From Coriobacteriales bacterium (GTDB lineage: Bacteria; Actinomycetota; Coriobacteriia; Coriobacteriales; UBA8131), in assembly GCA_031254905.1 (NCBI GenBank), contig JAIRTN010000034.1:1-5363 (forward strand): a stretch of 5,363 bases of DNA. Direction: 5' to 3'. Each line of letters starts with the position of its first letter. The first letter of the stretch is position 1. A program made the position numbers and the translations under genes. Below, in pieces: positions 1 through 5,276 of the stretch. The notes beneath the pieces are model-generated. The model did no database searches and had not been told where the DNA came from. It saw only the letters and a list, made by a program, of their open reading frames with translations.

Positions 1-135
1 GGCAGGGGCATCATGCGTGCGCTCGCCGTTGCCCGCACCATAGCCGATATGGAGGAATGCGAGAAGGTCAGCGGTGATCATTTGGTGGAGGCCCTCAGTT
101 TTCGTAAGAACGACCAAGAATCGGCGGCGGCATAG
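1..135 (+). CDS. comM: ComM/YifB-family Mg-chelatase-like AAA+ ATPase, C-terminal end (partial)
   Basis: The frame is open from the window edge and ends at TAG 133-135, giving the last 44 residues of a protein whose start lies upstream. The segment begins GRGIMRALAVARTIADMEE and continues through SGDHLVEALSFR. This matches the end of the C-terminal Mg-chelatase domain of ComM/YifB proteins, where an S-G-R-(x)-x-R-x-x-(R/A)-V-A-R-T-I-A-D-L helix is followed by a 'x-x-H-(L/V)-x-E-A-x-x-(Y/F)-R' helix. ComM is known as a hexameric helicase that promotes branch migration during natural transformation. The Walker motifs are outside the window and cannot be checked. After the conserved R there is a short variable tail ending in four residues S-A-A-A. 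The stop shares its last base with the dprA start, so the two genes are probably co-transcribed and translationally coupled. The family call is fairly secure, but its role in this organism is inferred. Confidence 0.85.
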   Translation, partial: GRGIMRALAVARTIADMEECEKVSGDHLVEALSFRKNDQESAAA

Positions 136-1109
136 TGTACGGGGAGGCGACAGAGTATCGAAGCGAGGCAGCCCGAAGTGAGACAGCCCGAAGTGAAGCG
201 CCCCGAAGCGAGGCAGCCCTGTGCGGACTGGAGATTGCGCAGGGGGATTCGCGCTATCCCGAGGGACTGTATCTTGTCGATAAACCGCCCGCCTGTCTCT
301 ATGTCAGGGGGACGTGCGAAGCGCTTGTTGCTCCGAGCCTTGCCATCGTCGGCGCGCGCAAGGCGACGCCCTATGGGCTTAGCTGTGCCCGCCATTTTGC
401 GAGGCTTGCGGCCCTCAGGGGAATCACCGTGGTATCTGGTGGTGCCATTGGCTGCGACCAATCGGCGCATGGGGGAGCGATGGACGCGGGAGGCAAAACC
501 GTTGTGGTACTCGGATGTGGGGCAGATGTCGTCTATCCCTCACGCGCCCGCGCTCTCTTTGAGCGGACACTTGCGGAAGGTGGGGCAATCGTCGCTGAGG
601 CTCCATGGGGCTCACCGCCTTCGCGCTGGGGCTTTCGCAGACGCAATCGCCTCATCGCCGGCATTGCGCAGGCAACCCTCATCGTCGAGGCCGGGTTGCC
701 AAGCGGCACCTTCTCAACTGCCGACGCGACGCTTGCGCAAGGCAAGGAGGTTTTCGCGGTGCCCGGCTCTATCTTCGCGCTGGAATCAAAGGGGGCCAAT
801 CGTCTCATCGCACAAGGCGCCCTGCCCATTGTCGATGACGGGAGTTTCGAGGACGCTCTCACGCAGGTCTTTGGCGAGGCAAATCTTTTCCCCAGCTTTG
901 CCTCGCCGCCGGCCTCCTCCTCGCCCGCCACTCAAGGTGGCATGCAGGCCGAGGTTCTCAGGGTTCTCGCGCAGCAGCCGCTACGCGCCGAAGAACTCTT
1001 GGGCATCTGTGGCGATGACGTCGTTGAGGTGATACGCTATCTCACGTCATTGGAACTCATAGGATTGATAACGCGATTGAGAGATGGACGCTACGCAAGG
1101 GAGTTGTAA
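135..1109 (+). CDS. dprA: DNA-processing protein DprA (Smf family), RecA loader
   Basis: A 324-residue protein. DprA binds incoming single-stranded DNA in the cytoplasm and loads RecA during transformation. The Rossmann-like core is clear: VGARKATPYG (72-81), SGGAIGCDQSAHGGAM (101-116), VLGCGADVVYP (125-135), RRNRLIAG (169-176), VEAG (184-187), SGTFSTA (190-196), AVPG (208-211) and GANRLIAQGA (220-229). A Pro/Ser-rich linker (about 252-268) leads to a C-terminal winged-helix domain (about 271-321). The usual G-I-D in the second motif is G-C-D. The start is GTG 135, which shares its G with the comM TAG. An in-frame stop at 105-107 and the lack of any ATG, GTG or TTG until the Rossmann core make it the only normal start. 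No strong Shine-Dalgarno is visible, which fits coupling to comM. Residues 9-28 are four tandem five-residue repeats, and the N-terminal helical (SAM-like) domain of many homologues seems to be missing. Confidence 0.95.
   Translation: MYGEATEYRSEAARSETARSEAPRSEAALCGLEIAQGDSRYPEGLYLVDKPPACLYVRGTCEALVAPSLAIVGARKATPYGLSCARHFARLAALRGITVVSGGAIGCDQSAHGGAMDAGGKTVVVLGCGADVVYPSRARALFERTLAEGGAIVAEAPWGSPPSRWGFRRRNRLIAGIAQATLIVEAGLPSGTFSTADATLAQGKEVFAVPGSIFALESKGANRLIAQGALPIVDDGSFEDALTQVFGEANLFPSFASPPASSSPATQGGMQAEVLRVLAQQPLRAEELLGICGDDVVEVIRYLTSLELIGLITRLRDGRYAREL
159..218 (+). repeat. Four-copy 15-bp in-frame tandem repeat in the 5' end of dprA
   Basis: Four adjacent 15-nt units lie at 159-173, 174-188, 189-203 and 204-218. 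Consensus is CGAAGYGARRCRSCC; units 1 and 4 are identical, and units 2 and 3 differ by a few bases each. The period is a multiple of three and the units are in the dprA frame, encoding RSEAA, RSETA, RSEAP, RSEAA (residues 9-28). Copy-number change would therefore keep the frame. The repeat sits between the start codon and the first recognisable DprA residues. Its sequence is directly seen; strain-to-strain variability is inference. Confidence 0.9.
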
Positions 1110-1124
1110 CTCAAAAAGCACCGA

Positions 1125-1130
1125 AAGGAG
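1125..1130 (+). promoter_or_regulatory. Ribosome binding site for trmFO
   Basis: AAGGAG, 13 nt before ATG 1144. The spacing is a little long, but it is the only purine-rich site in the 34-nt gap after the dprA stop. It supports ATG 1144 over the in-frame ATG 1084, which lies inside dprA and has no such site. Confidence 0.6.
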
Positions 1131-1143
1131 ACAGCGAAAAGAC

Positions 1144-2517
1144 ATGCCCACAAAGGAGGCCGTAACCATCATAGGAGGAGGGCTCGCCGGTTCGGAGGCC
1201 GCTTGGCAGCTTGCCGAGCGCGGTATCCCCGTGCGTCTTTACGAGATGCGCCCGGCGCTGCAGACACCCGTCCATACGGGTGGCGACTTGGCGGAGTTGG
1301 TGTGTTCCAATTCCCTCAAAAGTTTGGACGCAAACTCAGCCGCCGGTGCCCTCAAATATGAACTTTCCGTACTCGGCTCCTATGTCCTTCGCTGCGCACT
1401 GGAAACAAGGGTGGCCGCCGGTGGTGCGCTTGCCGTTGACAGAGAGGCCTTCGCGCGCCTCGTAACCGAAACCCTGTGCGCCCATACAAACATCGAAGTC
1501 ATCCGCGAGGAGTTTACCTCCCTTCCCAGCCTGCTAAAGACAAACGCTCCCTGCATTGTCGCAACCGGCCCCCTCACGTCCTCTGCCTTCGAAACGCAAC
1601 TGGCCGAGATACTCGGCCACGAGAGCCTTGCCTTCTTCGACGCCGCGGCTCCTATCGTCGAAGCCGCCTCGCTTGCCGAAGGCCGCCTTTTCCGTCAGTC
1701 GCGCTACGACAAAAGCGGCGCCGACTATCTCAACGCGCCTCTAACGCGCGAGGAATATGACGCGCTGGTGCAGGAATTAACGCAGGGCACGCGCACCATA
1801 CCACGCTCCTTTGAAACCGCCGAGCTATTTCAGGCATGTCAACCCGTGGAGGAGGTCGCGCGCAGCGGCCACGACACGCTTCGTCACGGCGCGCTCAAGC
1901 CGGTGGGCCTCGTAGACCCCCATACCGGGCGGCGCCCCTGGGCGGTGGTACAGCTACGCCCCGAGAACAAAGAAGGAACGGCCTACAACTTGGTCGGTTT
2001 CCAAACAAACCTCACCTTCGGCGAACAAGAACGGATATTCCGCCTCATCCCCGGCCTCGCAAACGCCGTGTTCTCTCGCTTCGGCGTCATGCACCGCAAC
2101 ACATTCATCAATTCCCCGCGCGTACTCGACAAAAGTTTTGCCCTGCACAGCGCCCCGTCGCTGCGCTTCGCCGGGCAGGTAACGGGCACCGAGGGCTACG
2201 CCGAGGCAATAGCAAGCGGCCTGTTCGTGGCGCTTGCCACCTTCGCCACGCTGCAAGGCATGGACGCGCCCCTTCTACCGGAGGAAACCCTGCTCGGCTC
2301 GCTGTTCGCCTACGCAACCGATTCCACCGTCAGCGACTACCAACCCATGCACGTCAACTACGGCATCATCAAACCGCTGCCGGAGCCGCCGCGCCGCAAA
2401 AAAGAGCGCTACGCAAGCTACAGCCGCCGCTCCCGCGCGGCCATCGAGGCCTTCAGGCAAAATAACAACTTCCTTTCGTTTCTCCCTTCGTACCCCGTTC
2501 CCTTTTTGCTACCATAA
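1144..2517 (+). CDS. trmFO: Methylenetetrahydrofolate-tRNA-(uracil-54-C5)-methyltransferase, FADH2-oxidising (TrmFO)
   Basis: A 457-residue flavoprotein. TrmFO makes 5-methyluridine at position 54 of the tRNA T-loop, taking the methylene carbon from 5,10-methylenetetrahydrofolate and reducing it with FADH2. The FAD-binding dinucleotide motif is at the very N-terminus (IIGGGLAGSEAA, residues 9-20), followed by the acidic strand end LYEMRP (32-37). The family signature ELVCSNSLKS (51-60) carries Cys54, equivalent to catalytic Cys53 of the B. subtilis enzyme, and ACQPVEEVARSG (231-242) carries Cys232, equivalent to Cys226. The second FAD contact region FAGQVTGTEGYAEAIASG (342-359) is intact. ATG 1144 is chosen because the FAD motif follows closely and an AAGGAG site precedes it; ATG 1084 would overlap dprA. 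The protein is about 20 residues longer than the B. subtilis enzyme (435), largely from a Pro/Phe-rich tail (about 441-457). It is probably in one transcription unit with dprA. Confidence 0.96.
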   Translation: MPTKEAVTIIGGGLAGSEAAWQLAERGIPVRLYEMRPALQTPVHTGGDLAELVCSNSLKSLDANSAAGALKYELSVLGSYVLRCALETRVAAGGALAVDREAFARLVTETLCAHTNIEVIREEFTSLPSLLKTNAPCIVATGPLTSSAFETQLAEILGHESLAFFDAAAPIVEAASLAEGRLFRQSRYDKSGADYLNAPLTREEYDALVQELTQGTRTIPRSFETAELFQACQPVEEVARSGHDTLRHGALKPVGLVDPHTGRRPWAVVQLRPENKEGTAYNLVGFQTNLTFGEQERIFRLIPGLANAVFSRFGVMHRNTFINSPRVLDKSFALHSAPSLRFAGQVTGTEGYAEAIASGLFVALATFATLQGMDAPLLPEETLLGSLFAYATDSTVSDYQPMHVNYGIIKPLPEPPRRKKERYASYSRRSRAAIEAFRQNNNFLSFLPSYPVPFLLP

Positions 2518-2530
2518 GTTAAGGATTAAC
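2518..2530. promoter_or_regulatory. Short inverted repeat GTTAA-GGA-TTAAC in the trmFO-xerC gap
   Basis: Perfect 5-bp half-sites (2518-2522 and 2526-2530) separated by 3 bp, beginning directly after the trmFO stop and ending directly before the DnaA box. The stem is AT-rich and too short to be a terminator, so if functional it is more likely a protein-binding site. The symmetry is seen; function is a guess. Confidence 0.25.
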
Positions 2531-2539
2531 TGTGGATAA
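2531..2539 (-). promoter_or_regulatory. Perfect-consensus DnaA box (TTATCCACA) upstream of xerC
   Basis: The + strand reads TGTGGATAA, the exact complement of the high-affinity DnaA box TTATCCACA. It lies in an AT-rich patch (about 2503-2540) in the 34-nt gap between trmFO and xerC, 12 nt before the xerC ATG. Its last three bases are also the in-frame stop that closes the xerC frame upstream. It is a single box, so an origin is unlikely. A role as a DnaA-titrating or xerC-regulating site is possible but unproven. Confidence 0.4.
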
Positions 2540-2551
2540 AACCGGGTGCGC

Positions 2552-3442
2552 ATGAAACGACACATCTCCTCTTTTCTTACAACGTTAAAGGTCGAACGCA
2601 ATCTCTCGCCTCACACTATCCGCGCGTACGGCACCGACCTTGAGGACTTCCGTGCGTGGATGGAGCGGAACCAACTTAAACTCGATGACATCGAGCATCG
2701 CTGCGCGCGACGCTATCTCGCCGAGTTAGATAGCGCCCGCTATAGTCGAACCACTATCAATCGGCGTCTTTCGGCTATCAAGACCTTCTTCGCGTGGCTG
2801 GTCGAAAACGACCACCTCGAAAACGACCCCCTCAGCGTTGTTTCAGGGCCAAAGCTGTCTCGGCAGCTTCCGGCGACGCTTACCGAACAGGACGTGGAAC
2901 GTCTGCTGGAGGTCAGTGGGGGCGAAACCCCTGTTGCCCAACGCAATCACGCAATCATCGAACTGCTCTATGCGAGCGGCGCGCGCATCTCAGAGGTGGC
3001 GGGGCTTTCCGTTGATTCAATCGATTTCTCCCGGATGCAGGTCACGGTATTCGGCAAGGGTTCCAAGCAGCGCATTATCCCCCTTCATAAGCGCGCCTTG
3101 CGCGTTTTACTCGAATACCTCACGGGCGCCCGTTTTGAACTTGTCCGCCACGCTGATAGGCCAACCGACGCCTTTTTCCTCACAACGCGCGGTAATGCCA
3201 TGAGCGCCGATGCCATTCGCAAGATGTTCAAGCAGGCGCTGAGGCTGGCGGGGCTCGACGAGAATCTCTCGCCGCACGACCTCCGTCATTCTTTTGCTAC
3301 GGATTTGCTGGATAATGGTGCCGATTTGCGCTCGGTGCAAGAAATGCTTGGCCACGCAAGTCTCTCGACCACGCAGATATATACCCATCTTTCCGTCGGC
3401 CACCTCAAGGATGTTCACACCCGCGCCCATCCCCGCGCTTAA
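2552..3442 (+). CDS. xerC: Tyrosine recombinase of the XerC/XerD family
   Basis: A 296-residue site-specific recombinase that, in its family, resolves chromosome dimers at dif during cell division. The N-terminal SAM-like core-binding domain spans about 3-85 (LSPHTIRAYGTDLEDF at 19-34). The catalytic domain follows with the full set of active residues: Arg145 (ASGARISE), Lys172 (GKGSKQR), His242 and Arg245 (PHDLRHSF), His268 (LGHAS) and the nucleophile Tyr277 (TTQIYTHL). Spacing and length match Xer proteins rather than phage integrases, and the C-terminus ends HPRA as in many Gram-positive Xer proteins. The start could be ATG 2552 or GTG 2546, two codons earlier; neither has a clear Shine-Dalgarno, and TAA 2537-2539 rules out anything further upstream. 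The symbol xerC rests on the position after trmFO, as in B. subtilis (codV); sequence alone does not separate XerC from XerD. Confidence 0.93.
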   Translation: MKRHISSFLTTLKVERNLSPHTIRAYGTDLEDFRAWMERNQLKLDDIEHRCARRYLAELDSARYSRTTINRRLSAIKTFFAWLVENDHLENDPLSVVSGPKLSRQLPATLTEQDVERLLEVSGGETPVAQRNHAIIELLYASGARISEVAGLSVDSIDFSRMQVTVFGKGSKQRIIPLHKRALRVLLEYLTGARFELVRHADRPTDAFFLTTRGNAMSADAIRKMFKQALRLAGLDENLSPHDLRHSFATDLLDNGADLRSVQEMLGHASLSTTQIYTHLSVGHLKDVHTRAHPRA

Positions 3443-3451
3443 GCCCCGTGC

Positions 3452-4807
3452 CTAAGGAAGGGTGGCGTTTACGTCGGCAATCTCTAAATCGAATACTTCG
3501 GGCAAGGTGGTCGTCGAGGTTGCGTGGGGCGCCTCATCCCACAGGCCGCCCCACAGGCGCTTAAACCAAATACCGATACCTTCCCAGAAATCAGGCGCGG
3601 GTACGGTCTCTGTCGCGAGAAGGTCGATGCGGGCAATAACTTCCGAGTTCTGAAGCCAGACGAGCGAACCGAGTTTCTCGCCCTTGTTGACGGAGCCTTC
3701 TTTCTCGATGATGGTCACTTCCTGCTGTATGTTTCCCGCGTAATCAAAGAGATTCGCCGCGACGGGGGAGGCGGCAACAACGGGAACCGTCTTATCTATC
3801 CAGCTTAAAAGTGCTGCGCTGGCGACAGGCTTCGTCGCGTTGATAAGTTCGACTGTCCGGTAATGAGCAAAGCCCCACTCCAGCAGTTTTTGGGCATCGA
3901 TGAAGCGCTGCTCCTCCGAACTCGAATGAAAGACGGCCGCATATAGCTCAAAGCCGTTTTTGCGGGCGCTGGCAATGAGGCAATACCCGGCCTCGTCGGT
4001 AAAGCCGGTCTTGACGCCGTTTGCCCCCTCCATCTCGTGGAGCAGCATATTCGTGGAGTGGTAGGTCTCCGTTTGGCCGTTGATTTGGACGCTGACCTCT
4101 GGGGCGCCGACGATTTCTCTAAAAAGGCTGTTTCCCATGGCGGCGCGCGTGAGCAGCAGATAGTCCGCGGGCGTTGTGTAGTTGTCCTCATCCCTCAGGC
4201 CCGACGCGTTAGAGAAGTGCGTGCCCATCATGCCGAGGGAGGCAGCCTTCTCATTCATCAGGGAGACAAAGGCAAATTCGGTGCCGGCGACGTTTTCCGC
4301 GACGGCAACCGACGCGTCATTGCCGGAAGGAACCATCATACAGATGAGGAGGTCTTTAAGCGACATCGTGTCGCCCTCCCTCAAACCGGCACTTGAGCCC
4401 TCGGTGTTTGCCGCCCCATAGGTGACAAGTATCATCGTGTCGGGCTCGAGGCGCTCCAAGGCGACAAGGGCCGTCATGATTTTGGTGGTTGACGCCATGG
4501 GCACCGATGCGCTGGCGTCTCTCTCCCAGAGCACAAGCCCTTCCCTCGTACTGAGTGCCGCGTAATCCGCAACGAGGTCGGGAGCGTCGGGTACCGTGGG
4601 GTGGGTTTCTCCGAGCGGGCGGTTGGCAACGCGGTCATCCGCCCGTATGTCAGCGTATGGTGTTGAGGGTGCCGCGAATACGCAGGTAAATACCAGTGCG
4701 AGTGCGCACAGCGACGCGAATACTCTGGAGGCCACGGGCGCAGACACACAGGCCTCAGACGCGTGTTTTTGCGGGAGGCGAGGCTTTTGAGAGGTTTCTC
4801 TAGGCAT
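3452..4807 (-). CDS. dacA: D-alanyl-D-alanine carboxypeptidase, peptidase S11 family (PBP5-like)
   Basis: A 451-residue exported enzyme that removes the terminal D-Ala from peptidoglycan pentapeptides at the outer face of the membrane. The N-terminus has a basic stretch and a hydrophobic segment (about 28-46, FASLCALALVFTCVFAA), consistent with a signal peptide cleaved near A46 or A52. All three catalytic motifs are present: S106-T-T-K109, S161-G-N163 and K266-T-G268. A PBP5-type C-terminal domain covers about 318-400. Next comes an aromatic, probably amphipathic helix (FWEGIGIWFKRLWGGLW, 407-423), as expected for membrane anchoring, then an unusual 28-residue Thr-containing acidic tail. ATG 4807 overlaps the upstream ACT gene's stop by 8 nt and has GAGGAA 5 nt before it, implying translational coupling. 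A GTG at codon 25 would leave a shorter signal peptide but lacks an evident ribosome site. The symbol is by family; dacA versus dacB/dacF naming is not decided here. Confidence 0.93.
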   Translation of the reverse strand: MPRETSQKPRLPQKHASEACVSAPVASRVFASLCALALVFTCVFAAPSTPYADIRADDRVANRPLGETHPTVPDAPDLVADYAALSTREGLVLWERDASASVPMASTTKIMTALVALERLEPDTMILVTYGAANTEGSSAGLREGDTMSLKDLLICMMVPSGNDASVAVAENVAGTEFAFVSLMNEKAASLGMMGTHFSNASGLRDEDNYTTPADYLLLTRAAMGNSLFREIVGAPEVSVQINGQTETYHSTNMLLHEMEGANGVKTGFTDEAGYCLIASARKNGFELYAAVFHSSSEEQRFIDAQKLLEWGFAHYRTVELINATKPVASAALLSWIDKTVPVVAASPVAANLFDYAGNIQQEVTIIEKEGSVNKGEKLGSLVWLQNSEVIARIDLLATETVPAPDFWEGIGIWFKRLWGGLWDEAPHATSTTTLPEVFDLEIADVNATLP

Positions 4808-5222
4808 ACAGTTCCTCTTGCGACATCACGTAAAACCCTGCCGCGGTGATGGTCTTCTCAGCTTCTTCGTGGTTGTCGATGCGCAGAATGTCGATGGCCG
4901 TGTTTCCCGCAACCGCGAAACAGTAGGCGTATTCGACGTTCATGTGTGCTTCATCAAGGACTTCAAGTAACGTCGCAAGCCCGCCCGCGCAGTCGGGTAC
5001 TTTCACGGCAATGACCTTGGTGCGCGACACACGAAAGCCCTTCTCGCCGAGTGTCTCGTAGGCTTTCATGAGGTCGTTGGGGATGATGCGGGCGACGCCG
5101 TATTGCGCGGTGTCGGCGACCGTCAGGGCCCGCATGGATACGTCGGCATCGCCAAGGGCGCGGCACAGTGCCGCCAGTCGGCCCTGTTCGTTTTCGAGAA
5201 AGACGGTTATCTGCTCAATCAT
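4800..5222 (-). CDS. Tandem ACT-domain amino-acid-binding protein
   Basis: A 140-residue cytoplasmic protein made almost wholly of two ACT domains: about 3-68, opening ITVFLENEQGRLAALCRAL, and about 69-136, opening KVIAVKVPDCAGGLATLLEVL. Each shows the ACT pattern of a first strand, a Gly-containing loop before helix one (N-x-x-G-R-L; D-x-A-G-G-L), and a second strand (VSMRALTVAD; MNVEYAYCFA). No catalytic domain is attached, so it is likely a small-molecule sensor or regulatory subunit; the ligand cannot be read from sequence. Stand-alone double-ACT proteins often sit beside phenylacetate-CoA ligase genes, and sometimes indolepyruvate oxidoreductase genes, in anaerobes and archaea. Here such a ligase gene ends 54 nt upstream. 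ATG 5222 has a strong AGGAGG 9 nt before it. The stop overlaps the dacA start. Confidence 0.88.
   Translation of the reverse strand: MIEQITVFLENEQGRLAALCRALGDADVSMRALTVADTAQYGVARIIPNDLMKAYETLGEKGFRVSRTKVIAVKVPDCAGGLATLLEVLDEAHMNVEYAYCFAVAGNTAIDILRIDNHEEAEKTITAAGFYVMSQEELYA
4813..4818 (-). promoter_or_regulatory. Ribosome binding site for dacA
   Basis: On the - strand GAGGAA lies 5 nt before ATG 4807, within the last codons of the ACT gene. It supports this start and the reading of the 8-nt overlap (ATGCCTAG) as translational coupling. Confidence 0.65.
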
Positions 5223-5231
5223 ATCGGGTTT

Positions 5232-5237
5232 CCTCCT
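5232..5237 (-). promoter_or_regulatory. Ribosome binding site for the ACT-domain gene
   Basis: On the - strand a full AGGAGG lies 9 nt before ATG 5222. This is the best Shine-Dalgarno in the window, suggesting the ACT protein is translated independently of the ligase gene upstream, unlike the coupled dacA. Confidence 0.8.
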
Positions 5238-5276
5238 GTTCTCACGCGCTCATACGCCGTATCGCGTTTGCGCGTT

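Noticed and set aside
78..470. Minus-strand open frame of 130 codons opposite comM/dprA
   Set aside because: It lies antisense to two well-supported genes. Its repetitive segment is just the reverse reading of the 15-bp dprA repeat, and it shows no recognisable domain.
178..1032. Plus-strand open frame of 284 codons in another frame of dprA
   Set aside because: It is Arg/Pro/Ser-rich as expected for an out-of-frame reading of high-GC coding DNA, and dprA motifs are continuous in the other frame.
1836..2465. Plus-strand open frame of 209 codons inside trmFO
   Set aside because: Its composition is very Arg-rich with no motif, while the TrmFO frame carries conserved sequence over the same stretch.
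2503..2545. Sigma-70-type promoter for xerC in the AT-rich patch
   Set aside because: The best pieces, TTGCTA (2506-2511) and GATAAA (2535-2540), are 23 nt apart, and no pair with normal 16-18 nt spacing is acceptable.
2518..2551. Replication origin or dif site near xerC
   Set aside because: There is only one DnaA box and the gap is just 34 nt. No 28-bp dif-like arm structure was recognised here.
3438..3456. Possible hairpin between the xerC and dacA stops (CTTA...TAAG with an inner GC pair)
   Set aside because: The stem is short with a mismatch, and no T-run follows on either strand, so it does not qualify as an intrinsic terminator.
5252..5262. Small palindrome ATACG-C-CGTAT and nearby repeated GCGTTT in the 54-nt ligase-ACT spacer
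   Set aside because: The arms are only 5 bp with a 1-nt centre, too tight to form a stem, and the repeat is very short. This is not enough to claim an operator.
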